Shown one piece after another: positions 54,058-64,000 of a stretch of 64,000 bases of DNA. The stretch comes from Cystobasidiopsis lactophilus (lineage: Eukaryota; Basidiomycota; Agaricostilbomycetes; Agaricostilbales; Chionosphaeraceae), in the NCBI GenBank assembly GCA_001599975.1, contig BCIO01000006.1, positions 143,156 through 207,155 on the forward strand, in the 5' to 3' direction. The notes under the pieces were generated by a model. The model ran no database searches. It was not told the origin of the DNA and worked only from the letters and a program-made list of their open reading frames with translations. Positions within the stretch are counted from its first letter, which is position 1, and the number at the start of each line of letters is the position of its first letter. The translations under genes were made by a program, and so were the position numbers.

Positions 54058-55271
54058 ATGCACAGCCGGTCGTCCTCTCAAGTGGGACTCTTGCTCAGAG
54101 TCGATACCTCTTCGGACCAAAATGCTTTGGAACTTGAGAAGTCGAAAGCGCCGCTGGACGGCCTCGAGGTTTCGCCAAAGCTGTCCACGCAGTGGAAGAC
54201 GAACGCGCTGGTTCTCGGCTGGTATCTAGCAACTCTGTTCGCAGCCAACGCCAGCAAGGCGTTCTTGGGTCGCGGCGGCAATGCGATCATCTTCTCGAGT
54301 GTGACTTTCGCCAGCGGAGCTGTTCTTGCAGCAGCCGAGTGCGCAAGGGGCAATGGGTGGCGTTGGTTCACGCCAGATCTCGCGGCGGTAGCTTGCCTTC
54401 ACTGCTGCAATACGGTGAGCCTGCCTGTCCGACCACTCGCTGAACCACCGATTCATTCGGTGCCCAATATCAGATTCTCACGACAGTCGGGCTGTCAGAA
54501 GCAAGCATTCGAGTGGTCTATACCTGTAAAGTGAGCAGCCTTCCGACATCGGTTGCAGAGTCTAACTTGCCCTAGGCCCTCGAACCGTGCTTCACGCTTC
54601 TCTTCGATAGCTGGCTTCACCTCCGACTGCCGAGCATTCTTTCAGTTGGCGTCTGTTTGTCGATTGCGGCCGCCACCCTATTTGCCATCGAGGGCGACTT
54701 GACGATCTCGCGCTATGCTCTTTGCGTCTCGCTACTCAGCACAGCTATGGCGAGCGGACGGACAGTCCTCTTCAAGTCCAGTCAAGCTTCAGGTATCCTG
54801 GCTCTTGGAATAACATCTGAGTCCGCTGAAAATGGTGTGCTCGCAGCGCACGACTCCCACCCTCTCCTCGCCTTCTCATTCATCAATTTGTTCAGCTTCG
54901 CCTACTCCTTGGTGTTTGTCGGCTTTTCCGAATCCTATCTCGACTTCCCAGCTTCCTTTACGCTCCAAACTCTGTCCCCTCTAGTGGTGGCCGTTGGATG
55001 CACTCTCCTCTACAACAATTTCTCCTTTCAAGTAGCGGCCCGCCTCCGTGCTGTCACCCATTCTACACATAATGTCCTCAAGCGGCTGGTGACTGTGATG
55101 AGCAGTCTTCTTTGGTCGTGCGTTCCCTTTCTGTCGTCTAAGCTTGCGGAGAGCACTAAGCTTCCTGCTTAGCCGAGGCGCGATTGGTACTTCAAACTAC
55201 TTGGCACTCCTCATCAGTGAGTTCCTTGCGAAATTTGTTCGGGGATCCAGGAGCTCAGTTGGTGGCTGCAG
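54058..55271 (+). CDS. TPT-family Golgi transporter, probable PEP carrier; N-terminal half of a fusion
   Basis: Drug/metabolite superfamily transporter of the triose-phosphate-translocator type, close in layout to S. pombe Pet1, a Golgi phosphoenolpyruvate transporter. ATG at 54058, then TM1 (ALVLGWYLATLFAANASKAF), TM2 (NAIIFSSVTFASGAVLAAAE), QILTTVGLSEASIRVVYTCK, ALEPCFTLLFDSWLHLRLP (family K-ALEP motif), SVGVCLSIAAATLFAIEG, ASGRTVLFKSS and THSTHNVLKRLVTVMSSLLW (family T-H-x-x-N-x-x-K-R motif). Two 55-nt introns with GTGCGT (55118-55172) and GTGAGT (55217-55271) donors then carry the frame through SRGAIGTSNYLALLI directly into the pyruvyltransferase. If the first is retained, a stop occurs at 55172. 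Listed separately from its partner for clarity. Confidence 0.8.
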
Positions 55272-56563
55272 TCCCCGCCCTATCCCAGACTTTGCTGTAT
55301 GTGCAACCTGCCTCAAAAGCTGCGGCACCAGCTTCCAGTCGAGCTGTCAAATCCAACTTCCTCAGCGTCAAGATGCTGGCGACCGTGGCAGCGCTGCTTG
55401 TCAGCCTTGCGGCCACTTCACCCATCGCGTGGCATGGGCAAGGGCTCGATCCAGTGCGCGGTGCCTTTTCGATGGCTGAGCTACAATCCATGAGCGGCCC
55501 TGAACCGACTACCGCGCCATTTGTGGATGAAGCGTCGGAAGCAGGGGAAGAACCGGACTGGCCAGCGTTACCCGACGATCCTCGAGCCTTTGCTGTCGAG
55601 CCAGCGTCAGAGAAACCAGCCGCCATTCGAGCACCCGGCCTGTTCTCCCGGCCTTTGCCGCCATCTCCTTCGAATCAATTGGAACAGGCCGAAGCGGCGT
55701 TCGTTCGAAATTGCAACCCATCCAGCCACTTCTATCGCCCTTGGTTCTGGCGGAAGAACGAAGAGCAAGGAGCGCCTCAAAATTTTGGTGACGAGCTCAC
55801 CGCCAGCTTGCTGGAGCGCATGGCGGACAAGCGGGTCGAGCGGGCCGAAGACGACGACCAGCGCCCCCGCCTTCTGTCTGTAGGCTCCGTGGCGAAATTC
55901 GCCCAGCCTTGCGACATAGTCTACGGCTCTGGCATCAAAAGCATGTACGAAGCGTTCGATACACCGACGGCCAATATTCGAGCCGTCCGCGGCCCTTTGA
56001 CGCGCCGCCGCATCCTCGAGTGCCAGCCCCGCCAAATCGTTCCCGAAATCTACGGCGATCCGGCACTCCTCTTACCCACCTTCTTCCCAGAGTTTCAGCG
56101 CATTGAGCGGCAAGGCGATACGCTCCGCAGCCGCGTCTTAGTCATCGAGCACTTTGACGACGAAGGCACCATCGCGCCATCGCCCGAGTACCGAATCATC
56201 TCTGCGCTCGCCGAGGACTGGCAAAGCGTAGTCCACGAAATCTTAAACTCGACCTTTGTCATCTCCTCGTCGCTCCATGGCCTGGTGGTGGCGGACGCTT
56301 TCGGTATTCCGTCTCGAGGCTTGATTCTGTGAGAGCCTCTTCTTCGCTATGTACCCGATCGATTCTTATTGCCCAACCTGAACAGGAACCTCCGCGAGCC
56401 GGACTTCAAGTTCGCCGATTATTACGAGGGCAGTGGCCGCCGCAGTTATCGAAGAGCTAGTTCGGTCGACGAAGCATTGTGGCTAGGGCCGGAGCAGTCC
56501 CTTCAGGAGGCGAAGTGGGATTCCAAGCTACTCATAGAAGCCTTTCCCCGTCAATACATCTGA
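55272..56563 (+). CDS. Polysaccharide pyruvyltransferase (Pvg1-like); C-terminal half of a probable fusion
   Basis: Transfers pyruvate from PEP onto sugar residues as a ketal; S. pombe Pvg1 does this on galactose in the Golgi. The PS_pyruv_trans domain shows NFGDELTASLLERM near the start, LLSVGSVAKFAQPCDIVYGS then GIKSMYE, IRAVRGPLTRRRIL, EIYGDPALLLPTFFPE and VISSSLHGLVVADAFGIPSR, all family landmarks. A final intron with donor GTGAGA joins to LNLREPDFKFADYYEGSGRR and the stop at 56563. A hydrophobic stretch with an in-frame ATG at 55373 (MLATVAALLVSLAATSPIAW) could be an independent signal-anchor start, but only about 100-200 bp separate it from the transporter, and the upstream frame is open and joined by good splice sites. 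Confidence 0.82.
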
Positions 56564-56684
56564 CCGATGGGAACTTGGCCACTTGTCCACTTGTAAATTG
56601 TACATTAAAATAATTGAAGACATATGCACCCATCTAGAGACGGCGCGACGAACTTTCGACGATCGTACATGCGTTATAGTCAAG

Positions 56685-59412
56685 CTAATAGCCATTGTCA
56701 AGCGTGTTGATGAATAGCGTGGGCGAAAGTAGTGCGCATTGTTGCTGGTAGACTGGTGGGCTGTTTTTAGGGTCAAGCGAGAGGAGCTGGAGAGCAGATG
56801 GAGATGTGGCGGTGTAGGGGCCAAAGTGTGTCTTCGAGGTGAGATATGCTGAGCCCGCGTATTTTTTGCCCCGCGCGGCGAAGTACTTGAGCGGCACGTT
56901 GGGGTCGTGCGTGCGCACCATGGAACCCCATATGTCGGAGATATACTGGTTGTATGTGAGGTTGTTGTTGAAGGAGTAAGGAATCTCGAGAACATTGCTG
57001 GTGCCGAAGACTTCCAATAGATCCTAAAGGGCCGCAGTAAGAACTCGGCTAGAAGGAACTGTACGAAAAAGGCTCACCTCCGTGTGGCAGACTTGGTTCT
57101 GCCCGTCGGCGGCGGCTCCTGGCACACAGGCAGGGGGGAAGGCATCGTTTGCTGGATACCCGCGGTCCATGCGGTAAGACCAGAGCTTGCTGAAGACATG
57201 TTTTTGGGCGGCTTGGTCGATGATCTGCTGCATAGGGCACTGCCAGGCGAAGAGGGTGAGTAGTTGGGCGGCTGCGTTTCGGACGCCATCCGGGTCGGAG
57301 CGGTTCAAGGGAAAGAGGGTTGGGTTGTCCTCGACGATCGAAGCGATAGCCGGACCAAAATTGAGTTCGATTGCGGTATCATAAATTAGGACGTTGTTGG
57401 GAAGCGGTTCTCCCTGAGCAATGGTGGCTCAGGCGCTGCAAACAAAAAAGAGCGTGGAAGCCTCACAATAACCTCGTCGACGAAAAGCGTTGACTCGTTG
57501 GCATTATTTCCGATGAGAAAAGGAATCCCTCTGTTCGGGAGAGCTGAAGAGATCGTCAGCCTGGATCGTACCAGAAGAGGTCAGATTTTGCACATACTTC
57601 CATTTCCACACAAATAGAAGAAGTGGTCGTCTACGACACCAGGAACAGTGCCCACTGTTGGAACATATGGCTCGATGCTGGTGAGCGCCAATGTGGATCC
57701 GGGCAGGTACAATTCCTGGGAGGCAGATGAAGCCCTCGAGACCTGCTTGATGGCCTCAGGCGAGATGAGTGCGCTAGCAGGAAGTCGTCGCAAGCAGTCG
57801 ACAATGGCATGCTCGTCGCCCGTGCTGGGGCATCCGGTGGCGTTTGCGAGAGCGCTGACGATGGGCGGCCAGACGCCGCGGTTAAAGAAAGTGATGCCGA
57901 TCGGATTGCTTTCTGAGATTGCCGCATGGAACAAGCCCTTGGCAGAAGACGAGGAGAGCACAGCTGCAACTGATTGGGCGCCAGCGCTGCAAGAAAGCAT
58001 TGAGCTTTGTGAGAAGACAGACACAAGGTATTGCCCACCTTTCTCCGTATAGCTGGCCGACATGCTAGATCAATGACCTGGAATCCCCATTCTAAAGAGA
58101 GAAGACTCACGGTCACTTTGGTCTTGTCGCCCCCGAAAAGCCCAATGTTTTGGTGGACCTGACGTGCGATCGATTGCTCAGCACTGAAGGCCACGGGTTA
58201 AAGAAACCGCAATTCACCCATTTTAAGGCTGCAATCTGGTCTGTTGTTCCTTGTGAGCCATCAAGAAGGCTGGAAGACGCCAGTTGTCCAAAGGCACCCA
58301 ATCGGTCTGACGGTGATGCGGCCATGCTCAGCCTGCGTTTGCGAACAGCTGACAGGCTCTTACAGTTGAGCGTCACAACCACAATATCACTAAAAGCGGG
58401 CCATGAGCGTAAATGACAAGAACGCAACGTGGACAAAGTCTCACGATCTCGACACCGCATTGCCACCGTCATAAAGCGGAAGCGCCCCGGAGCCCTGCTT
58501 GAGAGGTTGGTAAAGCACCAGAATCGCAAAGCAAATATAACTTAATGTAACGAAAGCGCCGCCATAGATCCAGACGGCAACCGGAAGCAAACGCTTCGAC
58601 CCCACAGCAGGAGAATAGACATTGAGGGTTAAGCAGTCTTCGGACTGCGGCTGACCCAAAATACTGTCGCCTTCTTGAATGCAGGCCGGACCGTAAGACG
58701 TTGCAATCACTTGGCGAGCTAATTTGGAGGCTGGCTGTGCTGCAGCGAAGCGAAGCCTGCCCACAGGGGGTTTGGCGAACGGAATGCCCAGAAACCGCCA
58801 GGATCGAGCGTCCCTGAAGCCGGTGACGTGGCTATCATCTTTTGAGGTCAGCGAGACCAAGTGGTCTTTGGCCGTCGAGTTGAGTTGGTGGAGGGTGTAC
58901 GGGGCGGCAGACTGGGTGCAAAGGGTTGCCAAAGGAGTCTTGCAGTTGACCTGCACCACCTTCTTCTTTCCTACCGACCACGCAGCGCAAGTTCGTTTGC
59001 AGTCACAGCCACTCTTGCACTTGCGATGTCCGGACGATGCCAGCGACCAGGTGTCGATCCAAAGGTTTGCAGACTTTGAGAGTTCTTTGCTGTAGACCAG
59101 ATACGAGAGTTGATCCTCGATGTCGCTCGAGACGTCTGAAAGGGTGCTCTCGCCGAATGCCGCGCAGGCGGTCGCTGTTGACGGGGACGAAATCGGTTTG
59201 CTGAGGAGCAGCGCACCAACAGAGGGCTGGGAAGACAGGTCGTTTTGATAGAGTACTCGAGCTGGACCAGTCTTGGAGATGTCGGCGGGCTTGCAGCTGA
59301 AGCCTCAAACACATGAGAGTGGGCCTTGTCCTTCTCGTTTGCTGGCTTACCCTGGCCGCTGGCCAGCAGTTGCCAGACCACATAGTGCTAGTGTTAACAA
59401 GACCGCCTGCAT
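56685..59412 (-). CDS. Secreted type-B carboxylesterase/lipase
   Basis: Alpha/beta-hydrolase of the carboxylesterase B family. The ATG at 59412 opens a signal peptide (MQAVLLTLALCGLATAG). Exons give RSWRFLGIPFAKPPVGRLRF, SEDCLTLNVYSP and LPVAVWIYGGAF (oxyanion GG), then SSLLDGSQGTTDQIAALKWV and QHIGLFGGDKTKVT-like. The nucleophile elbow LYGES comes from a 14-nt micro-exon (58039-58052) and continues AGAQSVAAVLSSSSAKGLFH. C-terminal exons include DLLEVFGTSNVLEIPYSFNN then YISDIWGSMVRTHDPNVPL. The triad His is expected just after the VFG-SN..E-PY block, in the H-x-x-E-x-P-Y-like region. About 560 residues and ten or more exons. Substrates could be lipids or acetylated polysaccharides. Confidence 0.88.
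58039..58052 (-). other. 14-nt micro-exon encoding the esterase nucleophile elbow
   Basis: Minus-strand CTA TAC GGA GAA AG lies between acceptor GGCCAG and donor GTGGGC. It joins VT to C GCT GGC GCC, giving VT-LYGES-AGAQSV, the family's V-T-x-x-G-E-S-A-G consensus. The catalytic Ser codon itself is split by the downstream intron. Confidence 0.75.
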
Positions 59413-60003
59413 AGTTGTTTCTCTGTCGCTGTTCAGGGCGAAGAGAGGTAAATTCAACGAACCGGACAACAACAACACGCTGCCGATCCTTTTCGCCCTC
59501 GCGACGCCATTCGATTTTAATCTTTGGCCACGCGGTTTACCGTCGTAAAAGAAAGGCAAGATGCTTAGAAGGGGGCAACAAAGCAGTACATAGTATTGGC
59601 AAGACCTTCACATTCTCATTGATTGATTCAGACGGAAAACATTCTCGCCAAAGGCGCCAAACAGACCGAATTGGGGCATCATTGCGCGGTAATTGGTGAA
59701 GCGCTACCTGTTCGCGGCTCTAGAAACATGAAAACCACAAGAAACCACAAGACAGAGGTCAGAGTTGCTGGTCGTCTCAGACAGAGCGAGGTTGTCCGCA
59801 AACGACAAATTTCTGGTGGCGAGTGCTCGCGAATCTAAAGCGTTGGTCTCCATTTCCGCCCTCTGAAAGTAGGCGGCTGCACTGCGAAGGGCTTGCGCCA
59901 AGTGGCCCAGATCCAAAAGTCCGGTGCGCACGGCGCGAGGTGGATCGTTTTGCTTTCGTTGGCGCAGGCGACTTTATTGCGCTGGGAGGACTGCTGGCAT
60001 CAG
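59413..60003. other. Divergent promoter region
   Basis: 591 bp between the esterase (minus) and MFS transporter (plus) starts. The frame of the MFS gene is open upstream from about 59893 without another in-frame ATG I trust. Otherwise nothing was recognised. Confidence 0.4.
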
Positions 60004-61475
60004 ATGTCATGGAGCGCCACCAGACATCAAACCAAACGGCTTTCTCAAGAGCTGGGCTTTGATTCCATCGTGCGAGCGGATGGCGACACCAAGTTCCTCT
60101 GCGCCCAGCGCTTCGTCCGCATGTGGGCTTATGGAATCTGCGCGCTCACTTTGACCCCTTTCCTGGCTGCTCTCGACTTCTCACCCACACGAATCGGCCT
60201 GTTCATGACTCTGACGCTCCTTGGCGACGTTACAATCTCATTCGTGCTCACCGTATTTTCAGACGGTCTGGGAAGAAGGAGGGTATTGCTGGCTGGTGCA
60301 GCGCTGATGGTAGCAAGCGGAGTTGTCTTTGCTGTCGCAGAAAGCTATTGGGTGCTTGTCCTGGCGTCTATTTTTGGAGTCATTAGCCCGTCGTGAGCAG
60401 GCCGCAAAGATGTTTCTGCTACCCTTGCTAACGCCGTCTCAAACAAAGAGGTGCTGAGATCGGGCCTTTCAAAGCTGTGGAAGAAGCCATCCTGGCCCAG
60501 CTCTCGCCGGCCGAAGAGCGGTCCGGTCGGTTTGCATGGAACAACTTGCTAGGCACGGCCGGTTCGGCACTTGGCATCCTCACCTGCGGTTTCTTGGTGG
60601 AGTCGCTGCGGCGAAAGGGGTGGCAGGACCTGGCCATCTTTCGCTTGACGTTCATCATCTACAGCCTGCTCGGCCTGGCGAAGATGGGCCTCACTGTCGT
60701 CCTGACCGAGAAGTGCGAGGTCGTCACTCGACAAGAAGACGCTCTACCAGCACCTTCTTCCAGCCGTAAGCAAGGCAAGTCGATTGTGCCGCACGTCGCA
60801 CCAGGCTCTCGCCCGCTGCTGGCCCAATTATGCATTCTATTTGGGGTCGATAGCTTCGCCTCCGGGCTGGTCCCCATCACCTGGACGACCTACTTCTTCT
60901 CTAAAAAGTTCAACATGCCCGAGGGCAGCTTGGGCACTTTGTTCTTCGTCACCAACCTTATCGCCGCGATCTCCAATCTGCTCGCCGTGCCTTTGTCCAA
61001 GCGCATTGGGCTCATCAAGACCATGGCTTTCACTCATCTTCCATCCACCATCTTCTTGGCCTTGATCCCGGCCCCGTCCTCATCGTTCTGGGCAATGGCT
61101 TTTCTCATTCTCCGGTCTTGCACTCAAGCGATGGATCAAGCGCCGCGGCAAGCCTTCTTGGTCACTTGCTTCGACCCTTCAGAGATTACCGCAGTGATGG
61201 GCACCATCAATCTGGGCAAGACGGTGTTCACCGCGGCTGGGCCGTTCGTCACTGGTGCTTTGGTCGGTGGCGGCCAGTTTTGGGCGGCGTTCGTGCTTGC
61301 TGGCGGGCTCAAGACGGGCTACGACCTGCTACTTCTGTGGAAATTCGCCTCCATGTCGCAGGGCACCGTGGTCAAGGGCGAACGGAGGGTGGTGGCGGTG
61401 GAACAGGCCGGCGACGACGAGGAGCTGGAGTCATTGGTGGCACCGAACCCTGCTCACTTAGACGGCCAACGCTAA
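60004..61475 (+). CDS. Major facilitator superfamily transporter
   Basis: Twelve-helix-type membrane carrier. From ATG 60004, the first helices are YGICALTLTPFLAALDFSP and LFMTLTLLGDVTISFVLTVF, followed by SDGLGRRRVLLAGAALMVAS, the MFS motif A-like loop (D-x-x-G-R-R-x-x-L). One intron (about 60397-60449, after VISPS) precedes GAEIGPFKAVEEAILAQL. A charged central loop (CEVVTRQEDALPAPSSSRKQ) separates the two halves. The second half has GLVPITWTTYFFSKKFNMPE, LFFVTNLIAAISNLLAVPLS and AFLILRSCTQAMDQAPRQAF. The substrate is unknown; the sequence is closest in style to uncharacterised fungal and plant MFS proteins. An upstream start is possible because the frame stays open 5' of the ATG. Confidence 0.82.
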
Positions 61476-61605
61476 CTTATTATTACCACAAACCATTGCA
61501 CTAGAAGCGTGTAAGCTGTTAATTGCCAGCTTCGGAAAATCTCGGCTCCAGGTTTTGAGCGAGCATCTCGCTTTTGGACCTGCACTTCCACTTCCCTCTA
61601 CAAAA

Positions 61606-63927
61606 ATGGCTCCTCAAGGTGTCACTGTCAAGCGTTTGTCACCTCAATGCACTGTGCTTTCCGTTCACTAACGCGCCGGCCCGCCCGAACAGCCAAGGTC
61701 GAAGGTCAGAGCCAATGATTTCACATGTGCCCCGGAATCGTTTTCTCACCCACAAAGGCAGGCGCTCACAAGGAGATCCTCACCGATGAGGCCCTTCAGT
61801 TCCTGGCCACTCTCCACCGCAACTTCAATGCGACCAGGAAGCAGGTAGGTGCCCGCAGCTTCATGCGCATTGAATGGCGGGGGCTAAACTGCGTGTTCAA
61901 AGCTCCTCCAACGCCGGGCCCTGTTCCAGCAACAGCTCGACGCCGGCGCTTTGCCAGACTTTCTCCCAGAGACCAAGGCCATCCGCGATGATCCCACCTG
62001 GGTCGGCGCTCCGCCAGGTGAGCAGCGATTTTTCAGGCTATCCATACCTCTCCGGCTAACGCTCATCCACCTCCCTCCCCAGCACCTGGCTTGGTCGATC
62101 GTCGAGTTGAGATCACTGGCCCCACTGACAGGAAGATGGTAGGCTTGGCTCGAGATTTCTGCAGCTCGAAGCGGCAGAAGCTTATTCCCGCGCACATCTC
62201 TAGGTCATCAATGCCTTGAACAGGTCAGCGGTTTCTCCCATTTTGCCCAGGCAATGCTTGACCAGTTCATACAGTGGCTCTAAGACTTACATGGCCGACT
62301 TCGAGGACTCCAACTCGCCCACCTTCCTCAATGGGCTGGACGGCCAGGTCAACCTAAGGGATGCGATCCGCCGCCAGATCGACTTCAAGGACGCCAAGTC
62401 GGGCAAGGAGTACAAGCTCAACAAGGATGTAGCCACTCTCATCGTCAGGTCTGTTGTCCCATTTTCGAGTCAAGAAAAGTAGGGGCAGAAACTAAAGCCG
62501 GGTGGAGAGTGCAGGCCCCGAGGCTGGCACTTGGAGGAGCCTTCGGTGCAGGTTGACGGCCAGAACATGTCCGGCTCGCTCTACGACTTTGGCCTCTACT
62601 TCTTCCACAACGCCAAGGAGCTCGTCAAGCGTGGCTTCGGCCCTTACTTCTACCTCCCCAAGATGGAGCACCACCTCGAGGCCCGCCTGTGGAACGATGT
62701 CTTCAAGCTCGCCCAGGACATCCTCGCTGTTCCCAGGGGCACCATCCGCGGCACCGTCTTGATCGAGACCATCACTGCCGCCTTCCAGATGGACGAGATC
62801 ATCTTCGAGCTCAAAGAGCACTCGTCTGGCCTCAACTGTGGTCGATGTCAGTGGCTCGCCCTCTGCCTTCAGACCTTTGATCTAATGTTTTGGCCTGTAC
62901 ACAGGGGACTACATTTTCTCCTTCATTAAGAAGACTCGCCACAATCCCTCCTTCGTCCTACCCGACCGCAGCTCCGTGTCCATGACTGTGCCTTTCATGG
63001 ACGCCTACGTCCGCCTGCTCATCAAGACCTGCCACAAGCGCAACGTCGCCGCCATGGGCGGCATGTCGGCCCAGATCCCGATCAAGAACGACGACAAGGC
63101 CAACCAGGTGGCCATGGACAAGGTCAAGGCCGACAAGCTCCGAGAGGTCACCGCAGGTCGTGCGTGTTCGGGTCTCTTTCTCGTCGAATTTCGTTTTGAC
63201 TCAGAGAGATCTCGGGACGTGCAGACGACGGAACCTGGGTCGCCCACCCGGCTCTGGTCAAGATCGCCATGGACATTTTCAACGAGCACATGAAGGGCCC
63301 CAACCAGTACTTCATCCGTCGTGAGGAGGTCCAGGTCACCGCATTGGACCTGCTCAACACCAATGTGCCCGGCCGCATCACCGAGGACGGCATCCGCGGC
63401 AACGCCTCGGCCGCCCTCCAATACGTTGCCAACTGGGTCGGTGGCGTCGGGTGGTGCGTGGTCTTTGCGTCCCTCGCTCGTGCCAATGATTTTAAATATG
63501 AAATTGTGCGCAGTGTGCCCATCAACTACCTCATGGAGGACGCAGCGACCGCCGAGATTGCGCGCGTGCAGCTCTGGCAGTGGGTGTAAGCTGCTTCCCT
63601 TCCAAAAAGCGACCAGGCCGGTATTGAAAACATCTTATAGGCGCCACGGTGCCACCACGGACTCTGGCAAGAAGATCACCGCCGAGGTGGTTGACCAGTA
63701 CCTCAAGGAGGAGGGTGAAAAGGCGTCCAAGACCGTGTCGCCCAAGCACGTCGACCTCGCCCGCCGCTACATGAGCGAACAAATTCGCGCCCCTGCGCCG
63801 TCAGACTTCTTGACGTCTGACATGATGCCCCATCGTACGTTTTCTATCCAATGGGAAAGGCTTCGTGATGCTGACCTGGCCAACCACAGTTGATGAATAT
63901 GCCGCGCCCACCAGGCCCAAACTCTAA
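61606..63927 (+). CDS. MLS1: Malate synthase, peroxisomal
   Basis: Glyoxylate-cycle enzyme: acetyl-CoA plus glyoxylate to malate. Exon 1 is MAPQ (61606-61618), a 12-nt micro-exon (61693-61704) adds AKVE, and the next exon gives [20 protein letters not shown]. Family blocks: [104 protein letters not shown] and [20 protein letters not shown]. The final exon, after a GTACGT intron, reads [12 protein letters not shown], a C-terminal tripeptide PKL acceptable as a PTS1 peroxisomal signal. Nine or so introns. About 550 residues, normal length. Firm. Confidence 0.97.
61693..61704 (+). other. 12-nt micro-exon of malate synthase
   Basis: CC AAG GTC GAA G lies between acceptor CGAACAG and donor GTCAGA. 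It joins MAPQ-G|CC to G|GC GCT CAC, so the N-terminus becomes [16 protein letters not shown]. Frame is kept on either side. Confidence 0.65.
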
Positions 63928-64000
63928 ATGAGGAACCATGGAAGGGCCTGACTGTCCAAACCCACATTTGTACCACCGTCCGAGTCGAATTGAAGAGCTG

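Noticed and set aside
55105-55172. The transporter ending at the in-frame stop at 55172
   Set aside because: This needs retention of a 55-nt segment with a GTGCGT donor and a CTTAG acceptor; splicing it keeps the frame. It is still possible as a minor isoform, so the fusion is given as probable and not certain.
1-64000. tRNA, rRNA, CRISPR, transposon or virus-derived elements
   Set aside because: I looked for tRNA B-box-like sequences, direct-repeat arrays, terminal inverted repeats and transposase, reverse-transcriptase or capsid motifs in all frames and saw none I could support.

Overview
The window is nuclear DNA from an intron-dense fungus, most likely a basidiomycete (a yeast-like or dimorphic Pucciniomycotina or Ustilaginomycotina species is my guess; the phylum rests on gene content and style, not on a marker gene). 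Reasons: short introns (mostly about 50-70 nt) in nearly every gene, gene spacing often under 300 bp, and typical fungal proteins: Sup35 with a Q/Y-rich prion-like N-terminus, a PAS-GATA white-collar-2 type factor, a cAMP-receptor-like GPCR, Pet1/Pvg1-type pyruvylation proteins and a PTS1-tagged malate synthase. No mobile element, virus-derived element, tRNA, rRNA or CRISPR array was recognised. Exon coordinates were deduced by hand from reading frames and splice motifs, so some internal junctions are approximate.

Left part (1-12 kb): 3' part of a GPCR gene cut by the window edge; a DeSI/PPPDE deubiquitinase-like protease and a nucleolar SRP40/NOLC1-like protein fired divergently from an 84-bp gap; a small YBL028C-like nucleolar protein; the Hsp90 co-chaperone Cdc37; a GNAT acetyltransferase; translation termination factor eRF3/Sup35; an ornithine-cyclodeaminase/mu-crystallin family enzyme.

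Middle (12-33 kb): the tRNA t6A-cyclising dehydratase TCD; the PAS-GATA factor; an unrecognised secreted protein; Cox11; Rmi1; a PL14 polysaccharide lyase tail-to-tail with mitochondrial-type TrpRS; a Golgi-type fucosyltransferase-like protein; a GSKIP-domain protein; and a tandem pair of paralogous, Kex2-site-bearing secreted proteins of unknown function.

Right part (33-64 kb): the giant THO-complex subunit Tho2; phosphoserine aminotransferase; an F-box-like protein; a second GNAT protein; a Cys-finger/RNA-binding-like protein; a GPI-anchored GH26-like glycosidase; a PWWP-like nuclear protein; a possible PEX11-like membrane protein; a TPT-family transporter whose frame runs through canonical introns into a polysaccharide pyruvyltransferase (a probable Golgi PEP-transporter/pyruvyltransferase fusion); a secreted type-B carboxylesterase; an MFS transporter; and malate synthase.

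Two themes stand out. First, repeated use of micro-exons (9, 12, 12, 12 and 14 nt, plus a 4-nt coding first exon), several of which carry catalytic or family-defining residues. Second, a loose carbohydrate/cell-surface theme: PL14 lyase, fucosyltransferase-like GT, GH26-like enzyme, PEP transporter-pyruvyltransferase, and secreted paralogues.
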